From contig JAPUKT010000469.1 in NCBI GenBank assembly GCA_027295555.1, positions 1 to 5,570 of the forward strand: a stretch of DNA of 5,570 nucleotides. Reading direction: 5' to 3'. The translations under genes and the position numbers were made by a program. Below, piece after piece: positions 1 through 5,570 of this stretch. Within the stretch, counting starts at the first letter, position 1. Every line of letters starts with the position of its first letter. The notes beneath the pieces are model-generated. The model had not been told where the DNA came from. It saw only the letters and a list, made by a program, of their open reading frames with translations, and did no database searches. Origin of the DNA: Deltaproteobacteria bacterium. GTDB lineage: Bacteria; Myxococcota_A; Polyangia; Polyangiales; Houyiibacteriaceae.

Positions 1-301
1 TGGCTCCGTGCGCGTAGTGGTAGAGCACGTAACCGACGAGGAACACCACTGAAGCAGCGAAAGCAGCCACCATCAGTCGCTTGTGGACCTCGCGACGCCC
101 GCTCCGAATCGCGGCAAAGCCGAGTACCAACAACGATGCCGAAGTGGCATTGAGCACCGCGTTGACCCCCGGCATGAAGCGCAGGTCCGCATCGACGCCG
201 CCGGCCTCTCTCAGCAGAAGTAGCCAGCCCAAGAAGCCCACTACCACCGTCGAAACCACGGCGTTGAAGATCCAGAAGCTGCGATCGCTTCGTGTAACCA
301 C
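1..301 (-). CDS. DUF420 family membrane protein (N-terminal 100 residues; 3' end outside window)
   Basis: Reading the minus strand from a GTG at 301 gives 100 residues that run off the left edge. Three hydrophobic segments are visible, at about residues 9-31, 45-65 and 76-96. They carry the family pattern PGVNAVLNATSA (44-55), GRREVHKRLM (68-77) and FLVGYVLYHY (87-96), including Asn47, Asn51, His73 and His95. This matches DUF420 (PF04238), the family of Bacillus YozB and Staphylococcus CtaM. CtaM is needed for activity of a heme-copper terminal oxidase, so a role in oxidase assembly is a family-based inference. An in-frame TAG lies four codons upstream of the GTG, so no longer start exists. 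The ribosome site is weak: the only purine-rich stretch is about 20 nt upstream. The gene begins 15 nt after the PLP enzyme stop and is probably co-transcribed. Full-length relatives are longer, so the C-terminus is missing here. Confidence 0.85.
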   Translation of the reverse strand, partial: MVTRSDRSFWIFNAVVSTVVVGFLGWLLLLREAGGVDADLRFMPGVNAVLNATSASLLVLGFAAIRSGRREVHKRLMVAAFAASVVFLVGYVLYHYAHGA

Positions 302-316
302 GGCGCGAGCCTAGGC

Positions 317-1528
317 TCAACCTCGGATCTCGGCCAGCGCCTGGTCCACGGCCGCGAGGACCTGCGGTACTTCATCGAGATGATTCGGCCAATGAGGGGA
401 GAACCGCAGGAGCCCGTCCGGCGTGTTGCAGATGACCCCGCGACCGCGCAACCCCTTCGACAATCGCGTCAGAGACACTCCCTCGGGTACTCCGACGCCG
501 AGCAAGGTCGAGCGGAGCGAAGCGGTGTGGGGGCGATGACTCGAAAAGCCCCGCGCGATGAGGCCCTGCTCGAGCGCGTCCAGGTATGCATTGACGTGCG
601 CATGAATCGCTCCCTGTTCGAACTGGCTCAACAGTTCGATCGAAGCGCCAAGCGCCGCAAACCCGATGATACTGGTGGTGCCGATCTCGAACACTTGGGC
701 GCTCGTCTTGAGCGGATTGTCATAGCGCAGCGTGGGTTTGTCTCGAATCAAGAACTCAGTCGGGTCTTGGTGACTCAGCCAACCCGCGAGGCGTGGATGG
801 CATTTCCCGGCGCACCTGTCGGCGACGTAAAGGAAGCCTGCACCTTCCGCTCCCATCAGGTGCTTGTGACTCCCCGTGCTCAGGTAGTCGATTCCACAGG
901 AGACATCGATCGGGGTCGCACCGACGGCTTGAATGGCATCCACGAACAGCTCGGCGTCGTAGCGGTGGCAAAGCGCTGCCATCTCCGCCAGCGGCATTCG
1001 CAGGCCCGTCTTGTATTGAACGGCGCTTACCGCCACCAGCCGCACACCGTGTTCGAGGGCACGCTCGAGCTCCGCGAGCCCCTCGTCCGCCGCACGCTCA
1101 AACGGCTCGAGCGAATGCCAGCAAAGCTCGAGTTGGAACTCCTTGGCGGCTTGCTGCCACGGCGTGATGTTGCCGGGGAACTCGCCGTCGAACACGATCA
1201 CCCGGTCTCCCTTCTTCCACGGCACAGCGAACGCAATGTCGATCACGCCATGCGTCGTGTTGGAAATGAAGGCGACCTCTCGCGGGTCGGCGGAGATGTG
1301 TTCTGCGAAGTCCTTGCGAACCTCCCGTAGGCGCGGCGTCCATTCGACGAAGCCGGCGACCCCACCCTTCGCGTAAGCATGGGTTACCTCTGCGATTCTA
1401 TCGCACACCGGAGCGGACAGCGGTGCGATTGCGGCGTGGGCTAGATACGCAGTGCAGCGCAGATCGGGAAAGAGTGAGCGGTCGCCAAGGGTCGCTTTAG
1501 CCGTGGCGCTCTGTGGTGGCATCGTCAC
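317..1528 (-). CDS. Aminotransferase class V-fold PLP-dependent enzyme
   Basis: This 403-residue cytoplasmic protein is of normal length for a fold-type I, class V PLP enzyme. The N-terminal YLAHAAIAPL motif (28-37) is typical of the group. ISNTTHG (88-94) is the phosphate-binding turn. LFVDAIQAVGA (194-204) supplies the pyridine-nitrogen aspartate Asp197 and Gln200. STGSHKHLMG (217-226) contains the Schiff-base lysine, Lys222. LLRFSPHWPNHLDEV (373-387) ends the small domain, with Arg375 likely binding a substrate carboxylate. The RxGHHC active-site loop of SufS/CsdA-type cysteine desulfurases is absent, so I do not call it a desulfurase. Relatives include aminotransferases, epimerases and lyases, and the reaction is not identifiable. 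The GTG at 1528 is preferred over the ATG at 1522 because GGAG lies 7 nt before the GTG but 13 nt before the ATG. Only one base separates this start from the carrier protein stop, implying translational coupling to the carboxylase genes. Confidence 0.9.
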   Translation of the reverse strand: MTMPPQSATAKATLGDRSLFPDLRCTAYLAHAAIAPLSAPVCDRIAEVTHAYAKGGVAGFVEWTPRLREVRKDFAEHISADPREVAFISNTTHGVIDIAFAVPWKKGDRVIVFDGEFPGNITPWQQAAKEFQLELCWHSLEPFERAADEGLAELERALEHGVRLVAVSAVQYKTGLRMPLAEMAALCHRYDAELFVDAIQAVGATPIDVSCGIDYLSTGSHKHLMGAEGAGFLYVADRCAGKCHPRLAGWLSHQDPTEFLIRDKPTLRYDNPLKTSAQVFEIGTTSIIGFAALGASIELLSQFEQGAIHAHVNAYLDALEQGLIARGFSSHRPHTASLRSTLLGVGVPEGVSLTRLSKGLRGRGVICNTPDGLLRFSPHWPNHLDEVPQVLAAVDQALAEIRG

Positions 1529-1529
1529 A

Positions 1530-2117
1530 TCACGTCTCCGTAACCGGTCTCAGCGCCAGGATCACGTCGCCTCGTACGACGTCATCCCCATCGGCCGACA
1601 CGATCGCGTCCACGACGGCGGCTTCCGGTAGACCCTCGCCCTGATATACGAGTCGGTTGAAGGTCTTCATGACCTCGAGGAGGCCGATGGTCTGCCCTCG
1701 TCGCACGATGTCTCCCACGTTGACGAACGCAGCCTCGGTTGGTGAAGGCCGACTATAGAAACGACCGCTCATCGGCGCGGCGAAGACGAGCGATGTCGCG
1801 GCAGCCCCACGGGCTTGTGGCAAGGAAGGGGCCACACCCACGTCGGCGCCACGAGACACCGTGAGAACGGTATCCCCATATTGGACAGGGACGCGAGCGC
1901 GACCTTCGCTAGCCGTCCGCGTCACCCGGCCCGCCACGTCGTCCGGCACCCGCAACGGATGCCGAACGCCGAGGACTTCGATCGCGCCGACGACCTGCCC
2001 AGGCGATACCACCTCGCCTGCGGCCACGGTCGATGTGAAAATCCCGACCGTGGGCGCGACGAGGTCACTGTCGGATCCGTCGCGGGGGATGGCCCGCAAC
2101 ACGTATCCGGAGCTCAC
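1530..2117 (-). CDS. Biotin carboxyl carrier protein with two tandem biotinyl-like domains
   Basis: This 195-residue carrier subunit shuttles carboxybiotin between the biotin carboxylase and the carboxyltransferase encoded just upstream. The C-terminal domain (about 110-190) is a standard biotinyl domain. It has APMSGRFYSRPSPTEAAF (114-131), which resembles the AccB thumb region, and LLEVMKTFN (146-154) with the biotin-accepting Lys151. It ends in GDVILALR. About 4-5 extra residues follow the biotinyl turn (near YQGEGLPEA, 158-166) compared with E. coli AccB. The N-terminal half (about 18-87) is a second copy of the fold: APTVGIF (21-27), then GQVVGAIEVLG (40-50), then YGDTVLTV (80-87). Gly50 takes the place of the lysine, so that copy cannot be biotinylated. 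An Ala/Pro/Gly-containing linker (about 90-108) joins the two. The GTG at 2117 overlaps the CT stop as GTGA, with a GGGGG tract 6 nt upstream. A TTG at 2162 would add 15 residues that overlap the CT coding region further, and is less likely. Confidence 0.92.
   Translation of the reverse strand: MSSGYVLRAIPRDGSDSDLVAPTVGIFTSTVAAGEVVSPGQVVGAIEVLGVRHPLRVPDDVAGRVTRTASEGRARVPVQYGDTVLTVSRGADVGVAPSLPQARGAAATSLVFAAPMSGRFYSRPSPTEAAFVNVGDIVRRGQTIGLLEVMKTFNRLVYQGEGLPEAAVVDAIVSADGDDVVRGDVILALRPVTET
1536..1539 (-). promoter_or_regulatory. Ribosome binding site (GGAG) deciding the PLP enzyme start
   Basis: GGAG on the minus strand lies inside the last codons of the carrier protein gene, 7 nt before the GTG at 1528. 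The spacing suits that GTG and is too long for the ATG at 1522. Confidence 0.6.
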
Positions 2118-3844
2118 GCACGGCCCCCGTTCATCAACACATCCAGGTCGTGCATGGCCCAAATGCGTGGGTTCTTCACGCGTCGATAGCCAATGCCTTG
2201 GTAGCTCATCTCGACCAGCACGCGCAGCCAGTCGCGCAACTCGTCCAGTTGAATGATCTCGTCGGTGTCCATTTGCCGCGCGGTGACGTAGGGGTCCATG
2301 TCGGCGTCGATCCGCGCTTCGACCTCGGACATCTTTTTTTGGAGCTCAGCGCGCTCCTCGGGGTCGTCGGTGACGATTTCGAAGTTGTCGTCGAGCTTGC
2401 TGTTGTATGAGGCGATCGCCAGCGTCCGCCCCTCCATTACGCTCAGCCGTGAAATCGGAGTCGAGAGCTGGACGACCGGGTCGTAGGGGAGCCCTGCCAT
2501 GGCGTAGTAGCCGGCCCCCGAGGCCTTGCGTAGAAGCACCGTGAACATCGGGGTCTCGTTCGTGCTGTTCGTGTAGATGAGGTTCGAGCCATACGCGAGC
2601 AGCCCGTGCCGCTCGGCCTCGGCCCCGATATCGAAACCGCTGATGTCTTGCAGCCAGATCAGCGGGAGGCCATCGCTGTTGCACGCACGACTGAAGGTGC
2701 TGATCTTCGCGATACCCTGGCGATAGAGAATCCCGGCGGGCCGCTGCTCTGTTTGAGCTTCCGGGTCGTCGATCAGCCCCTGCCGGTTGAGCACGAAACC
2801 CGCATAGAGGCCTCCCACGCGACCGACCCCGCAGATCATCTCGCGTCCGACGGAGGGAAGCACCTCCCAAAAGAGGCTTTGATCGCACAGGCGCGCAAGC
2901 ACTTCCTCGGCGTCGTAGGCCTGCCGGTGGTCGACCGGGATCAAGCCCGGAAGCTCGGACGTCGGATGTCTCGGTTCCATCGGCTCGACGCCCCCCCGAT
3001 AAAACGCTGCTCCGGAGCTCGGCAGACGCGCGACCTCGCGCCGCAGGCACGCGATCAACGTCTCGTCGTCGGGGACGCGTTCATCCGCGCACCCGGACTG
3101 GTGCACGTGAACCTCTGGACCGCCGATATCGAGCGAGGTGATGTGTTGACTTTTGGCCCCTTTGATGAGGGCCGCACCTGCAATGACCATGTACGCCTGC
3201 TCGGTCATGTAGACGCGGTCGCTGATGATCGGCATGTAGCCGCCGCCCGCAATGCAGTCGCCGAACACGCCAGCGATCTGTGGCACGCCCTCCGCGGATA
3301 GCAGGCTGTTCATTTTGAAGATGTGCCCTGCCCCCGTGGCGCCCGCGAAGCTCTTACTTTGCTCGGGAAGGTAAAGCCCGCTGCAATCGACGAGGTAGAG
3401 CGTTGGAAGGCGCAAACGGCGCGCCATCTCCTGGGCGCGCTCGATCTTCTCCGGCGTCTTCGGCCACCAGGCACCCGACGCGACCGTGTTGTCGTTCGCG
3501 ATGACGACACACCATCGACCTTCGATCTGCGCAAAAGCGGTCACGACGCCCGCGGCTGGGGATTCGAGTCCGTTGAAGTCGATCCCGTAGTTGACGAAGG
3601 TGCCGACTTCGTACAATCGCGTGCCGGGGTCCTTGAGCCGATCGAGGCGCTCTCGAGTCGTGAGCTTGCCTTTTTCGTGCACGCGATCGACGTACTTCGG
3701 GCCCCATCCCGCTTGGACCTCCGCCCTTCTGGCGTTGAGCCTTTGTACGAGCGGCTCGTGGCGGTTGACTTCGCGGTCGAAGGTCCCTTGATCGACGATC
3801 GCTTCGCGTTCCTTTCCGATTGGAACCACGGGGACGTGTGCCAT
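2114..3844 (-). CDS. Acyl-CoA carboxylase carboxyltransferase (beta) subunit, MccB/PccB/GcdA-like
   Basis: This 576-residue protein is a complete biotin-dependent carboxyltransferase made of two crotonase-like domains in one chain. The N-domain has AGVVTAFAQIEGRWCVVIAN (98-117), LPTLYLVDCSGLYLP (146-160) and GDCIAGGGYMP (195-205), a glycine-rich oxyanion-hole region. DIGGPEVHVHQSGCAD (239-254) follows. The C-domain has ILYRQGIAK (372-380), LPLIWLQDISGFDIG (393-407), ASGAGYYAMAG (441-451) and RLSVMEG (466-472). It ends with DPYVTARQMDTDEII (517-531), the usual PY...A....DEII element. The N-domain reads like methylcrotonyl-CoA carboxylase beta. The LYRQG...IWLQD stretch is very like glutaconyl-CoA decarboxylase alpha (GcdA). 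The substrate is therefore unassigned. The ATG at 3844 overlaps the upstream stop (TGATG) and follows a G-rich tract. A start at 3952 would overlap the biotin carboxylase C-terminus by 36 codons and is rejected. An A AAA AAG slippery heptamer falls at codons 502-504. Confidence 0.93.
   Translation of the reverse strand: MAHVPVVPIGKEREAIVDQGTFDREVNRHEPLVQRLNARRAEVQAGWGPKYVDRVHEKGKLTTRERLDRLKDPGTRLYEVGTFVNYGIDFNGLESPAAGVVTAFAQIEGRWCVVIANDNTVASGAWWPKTPEKIERAQEMARRLRLPTLYLVDCSGLYLPEQSKSFAGATGAGHIFKMNSLLSAEGVPQIAGVFGDCIAGGGYMPIISDRVYMTEQAYMVIAGAALIKGAKSQHITSLDIGGPEVHVHQSGCADERVPDDETLIACLRREVARLPSSGAAFYRGGVEPMEPRHPTSELPGLIPVDHRQAYDAEEVLARLCDQSLFWEVLPSVGREMICGVGRVGGLYAGFVLNRQGLIDDPEAQTEQRPAGILYRQGIAKISTFSRACNSDGLPLIWLQDISGFDIGAEAERHGLLAYGSNLIYTNSTNETPMFTVLLRKASGAGYYAMAGLPYDPVVQLSTPISRLSVMEGRTLAIASYNSKLDDNFEIVTDDPEERAELQKKMSEVEARIDADMDPYVTARQMDTDEIIQLDELRDWLRVLVEMSYQGIGYRRVKNPRIWAMHDLDVLMNGGRA
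2333..2339 (-). other. Possible -1 ribosomal frameshift site (A AAA AAG) in the carboxyltransferase gene
   Basis: On the minus strand the CT codons CAA AAA AAG (Gln502-Lys504) form the heptamer A AAA AAG in the zero frame, as in E. coli dnaX. GAGGAG at 2359-2354 lies 14 nt upstream and could act as a Shine-Dalgarno-like stimulator. Just downstream, 2332-2298 can fold into a nested hairpin with outer stem ATGTC/GACAT and inner stem GTCGA/TCGAC. The -1 frame opens just after a TGA at 2348-2346 and has no stop for the 72 codons from 2333 to the carrier protein GTG at 2117, with which it is in phase. Function is unproven. A shift would remove the last 72 CT residues and translate an Arg/His-rich linker. 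Confidence 0.3.
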
Positions 3845-5187
3845 CAGTCCCCCCACCCTGGTACGGCGCTGGTGTCGTACCGATTGTCTCGAAACTCCTC
3901 CGACGCCAGCACCGACAGATGCATCGGAATCGTGGTCGAGATACCGTCGCACCGGATGTTCTTAAGCGTCTCGGCCAAGCGGTCGCACGCAACGTTTCGG
4001 TCTTGTCCCCACGCGATCACTTTGCACACGAGGCTGTCATAGTGAGGCGGCACCTCGTATCCTCCCTCGACGTGCGTGTCGATGCGGACGCCTTCGGCTT
4101 CGGTCACCTCCCAGCGTTGAATGACTCCGGGGCTCGGCGCGAAGGCGTTCGATGGGTCTTCGGCGTTGATGCGGCATTCGATTGCGTGGCCGCGGAGCTC
4201 GATGTCGTCTTGCGACAGCCATAACGGCTCACCCGCCGCAATTCGGATTTGGGCCTCGACGAGGTCGATCCCCGTGCGCATCTCGGTGACGGGGTGCTCC
4301 ACCTGAAGCCGGGCATTCATTTCCATGAAGCGAAGCTCGCCGCCTTCGTCGAGCAAGAACTCCATCGTGCCGGCGCCGACGTAACCAATGGCGCGCGTCG
4401 CCCGAACCGCCGCGTCGAGGGCGCGTGCACGCTCGGCGTCGTCGAGCACGAGGGCCGGTGACTCTTCGATCAATTTCTGGTGTTTGCGCTGCACCGAGCA
4501 GTCTCGCTCCCCGAGATGGACCGCGTGACCATACTTGTCAGCGAGGAGCTGGATCTCGATGTGACGCCCGCCTTCGATGAGCTTCTCCAAGTAGAGCCGG
4601 TCGTCGGCAAAGGCGGCCCGCGCCTCGGCTTGGGCGGAATCGAAGGCTTCCTTGAGCTCGCTCCGGTCTCGGACGACCCGCATGCCACGCCCGCCGCCGC
4701 CGCTTTCCGCTTTGAGAAGCACGGGTAGACCCATCGACTCGAGGAGCTCAGCCGCGTGATCGACGTCGCGCAGGACGCCGCCGCTCCCGGGAATCAGCTT
4801 CAACCCTGCTCTGGCCATCGCCGCCTTGGCCGGGGTTTTTTGCCCAAGCTTTTGAATTACGGCGGCCGGAGGCCCGATGAACGTGACTCCGTGGGCCTTA
4901 CACAACGATGCAAAAAGCGGGTCTTCGGCGACGAAGCCCCAGCCGGGATGAAGGGCGCTGCACTGGCTCTGGACTGCGGCCTGCACGATTCGCTCTCTTG
5001 CCAGGTAGCTCTCGCTCGAGCGCGCCGGTCCGAGCACGACCGACTCGCGACCGTGGAGATACGGGGCATCCCGGTCGGCCTCGGACACGCCGAAGACCGG
5101 GGTGATGCCGAGGGCGTCGCACGTCCTGGCGATGCGGGCCGCGACCTCGCCGCGGTTCGCAATGAAAAGGCGCCTAAAACGCTCCAC
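3844..5187 (-). CDS. Biotin carboxylase subunit of acyl-CoA carboxylase (AccC type)
   Basis: This stand-alone biotin carboxylase of 447 residues is close in length to E. coli AccC (449). It uses ATP and bicarbonate to carboxylate biotin on the carrier protein. The N-domain starts RLFIANRGEVAARI (6-19) and has HPGWGFVAEDP (80-90) and FIGPPAAVIQKLGQK (103-117). The ATP-grasp part has Lys117, Lys159, the glycine loop GGGGRGMR (163-170), His209, QRKHQK (233-238), Glu276, and EMNARLQVEHPVTEM (289-303) with Glu289, Asn291 and Arg293. The C-domain has RGHAIECRINAEDP (332-345) and VPPHYDSLVCKVI (379-391). All catalytic positions I can align to E. coli AccC are kept. The GTG at 5187 is chosen because AAGGTG lies 7 nt upstream and the protein then begins as AccC does. 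A longer frame to 5301 adds 38 unconserved residues and runs into the divergent gene. This is the first gene of the operon; its stop shares one base with the CT start. Confidence 0.96.
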   Translation of the reverse strand: MERFRRLFIANRGEVAARIARTCDALGITPVFGVSEADRDAPYLHGRESVVLGPARSSESYLARERIVQAAVQSQCSALHPGWGFVAEDPLFASLCKAHGVTFIGPPAAVIQKLGQKTPAKAAMARAGLKLIPGSGGVLRDVDHAAELLESMGLPVLLKAESGGGGRGMRVVRDRSELKEAFDSAQAEARAAFADDRLYLEKLIEGGRHIEIQLLADKYGHAVHLGERDCSVQRKHQKLIEESPALVLDDAERARALDAAVRATRAIGYVGAGTMEFLLDEGGELRFMEMNARLQVEHPVTEMRTGIDLVEAQIRIAAGEPLWLSQDDIELRGHAIECRINAEDPSNAFAPSPGVIQRWEVTEAEGVRIDTHVEGGYEVPPHYDSLVCKVIAWGQDRNVACDRLAETLKNIRCDGISTTIPMHLSVLASEEFRDNRYDTSAVPGWGD

Positions 5188-5269
5188 GGGCGCGCACCTT
5201 AACACTGTGGGTGCGTCCTGAACAGCAGAGGCGGCATCGACACGCGGTTCGTGGCAGAATGGTGACGTC
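5188..5269. promoter_or_regulatory. Divergent intergenic region between carboxylase operon and amidotransferase gene
   Basis: These 82 bases separate two divergent starts, so by position they should contain, or lie next to, the promoters for the minus-strand operon and the plus-strand gene. I see no convincing sigma-70 or sigma-54 pair on either strand. The only clear elements are AAGGTG for the minus-strand gene and GGTGA (5261-5265) before the plus-strand ATG. No riboswitch-like or terminator structure is evident. Confidence 0.4.
5195..5200 (-). promoter_or_regulatory. Ribosome binding site (AAGGTG) fixing the biotin carboxylase start
   Basis: AAGGTG on the minus strand is 7 nt upstream of the GTG at 5187. 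It is the best Shine-Dalgarno match near any candidate start of this gene, and it supports the 447-residue product over the longer frame. Confidence 0.7.
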
Positions 5270-5570
5270 ATGTGTCGTCTGTTCGGCTTCCGCAGCGTCA
5301 TTCAGAGCCAGGTGCATCGCTCCCTCATGGACGCCGACAACGCGCTTGGCGCCCAAAGCGCCGACCACCGGGATGGCTGGGGCGTTGCGTTCTACGTCGA
5401 CGGAGCGCCGCACATCACCCGAAGCCCGACCACTGCCATCGATTGCGCCCTTTTTCGCCGGGTTAGCGGCATCGTCGCTTCCGAAACGGTGCTTGCGCAC
5501 GTGCGGCGGGCGACCCACGGGGAGCTGTCGGTGCTGAACTGTCACCCGTTTCAATACGGCAAGTGGGTCA
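5270..5570 (+). CDS. Class II glutamine amidotransferase (N-terminal 100 residues; 3' end outside window)
   Basis: The plus-strand frame from the ATG at 5270 runs off the right edge and encodes an N-terminal-nucleophile glutamine amidotransferase domain of the GATase_4/YafJ/EgtC-like kind. MCRLFGFRS (1-9) places the catalytic Cys2 directly after the initiator Met, which also proves the start, because Met removal must expose this cysteine. HRDGWGVAFY (33-42), LAHVRRATHG (75-84) and NCHPFQYG (90-97) follow in the family order. Such domains hydrolyse glutamine and pass the ammonia or a related group to a partner site. In EgtC-type proteins the domain instead cleaves a gamma-glutamyl bond. The actual substrate cannot be judged from this fragment. 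A GGTGA element ends 4 nt before the ATG. The gene is transcribed away from the carboxylase operon, with 82 bp between starts, and no functional link is shown. Confidence 0.92.
   Translation, partial: MCRLFGFRSVIQSQVHRSLMDADNALGAQSADHRDGWGVAFYVDGAPHITRSPTTAIDCALFRRVSGIVASETVLAHVRRATHGELSVLNCHPFQYGKWV

Noticed and set aside
380..1330. Plus-strand open frame of 316 codons
   Set aside because: It is wholly antisense to the PLP enzyme gene, which shows clear family motifs. The translated product has no recognisable motif and an Arg-rich composition typical of GC-rich shadow frames.
317..1528. Annotation of the PLP enzyme as a SufS/CsdA cysteine desulfurase
   Set aside because: The superfamily fold fits, but the RxGHHC catalytic cysteine loop is absent; Cys367 lies in a different context (VICNT).
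2346..3050. Minus-strand frame of 234 codons inside the carboxyltransferase gene
   Set aside because: It is an off-frame shadow of the CT gene with no motif. It matters only because its stop (2348-2346) marks where the -1 frame reopens before the slippery heptamer.
2606..3301. Plus-strand open frame of 231 codons, and a similar one at 3323-4042
   Set aside because: Both are antisense to the carboxyltransferase gene (the second also to the end of the biotin carboxylase gene) and encode nothing recognisable.
3845..3952. N-terminal extension of the carboxyltransferase to a start at 3952
   Set aside because: The 36 extra residues overlap the conserved end of biotin carboxylase in another frame and do not look like carboxyltransferase sequence. 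The ATG at 3844 with TGATG coupling explains the start.
4836..4841. A6 run in the biotin carboxylase gene as a second slippery site
   Set aside because: The codons are CAA AAA ACC, so the run is out of phase for an X XXY YYZ heptamer. It simply encodes the conserved Gln-Lys117 region.
5251..5268. TGGCAG...TGAC as a sigma-54 promoter before the amidotransferase
   Set aside because: The TGGCA part resembles the -24 box, but the GC of the -12 box is missing at the right spacing, and the site would sit almost on the start codon.
5263..5270. TGACGTCA palindrome as an operator
   Set aside because: It is a single 8-base palindrome with no extension or second copy, as expected by chance in GC-rich DNA. 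I mention it only as context for the intergenic region.
5188..5301. N-terminal extension of biotin carboxylase to a start at 5301
   Set aside because: The extension crosses the divergent amidotransferase start and has no family similarity. AAGGTG before the GTG at 5187 marks the true start.

Overview
The window is GC-rich by eye (about 60-65%), densely coding bacterial chromosome. It holds one minus-strand operon of five genes (the last cut by the left edge) and the start of a divergent plus-strand gene (cut by the right edge). GTG starts, tiny overlaps and the gene types (GcdA-like carboxyltransferase, DUF420 membrane protein, class II glutamine amidotransferase beginning MCRLFGFRS) would fit a deltaproteobacterial/myxobacterial genome. 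That placement is a weak inference. No rRNA, tRNA, CRISPR, insertion sequence or phage-like gene is visible.

The minus-strand operon, in transcription order, is: biotin carboxylase (5187-3844), carboxyltransferase (3844-2114), biotin carboxyl carrier protein (2117-1530), class V-fold PLP enzyme (1528-317) and DUF420 membrane protein (301 to beyond position 1). The stop and start codons overlap or nearly touch at each of the first three junctions (TGATG, GTGA, TGATGTG), and only 15 nt separate the last pair. The first three genes make a complete soluble biotin-dependent acyl-CoA carboxylase. BC charges biotin on the carrier with bicarbonate and ATP, and CT moves the carboxyl group to an acyl-CoA. 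The acyl-CoA substrate cannot be read from the sequence. CT resembles both methylcrotonyl/propionyl-CoA carboxylase beta chains and the alpha subunit of glutaconyl-CoA decarboxylase.

The first three genes offer the main points of interest. The carrier protein has two tandem biotinyl/lipoyl-type folds, and only the second keeps the biotin-accepting lysine. The CT gene carries a classical A AAA AAG slippery heptamer, and the -1 frame from it stays open straight into the carrier gene. The operon also ties the carboxylase to an uncharacterised class V PLP enzyme and, less tightly, to a probable cytochrome-oxidase-related membrane protein.

The 82 bp between the biotin carboxylase start and the plus-strand amidotransferase start (5188-5269) is the only real intergenic space. 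It must supply or lie near both divergent promoters, but I see no convincing promoter hexamers there. No rho-independent terminator is visible in the window.
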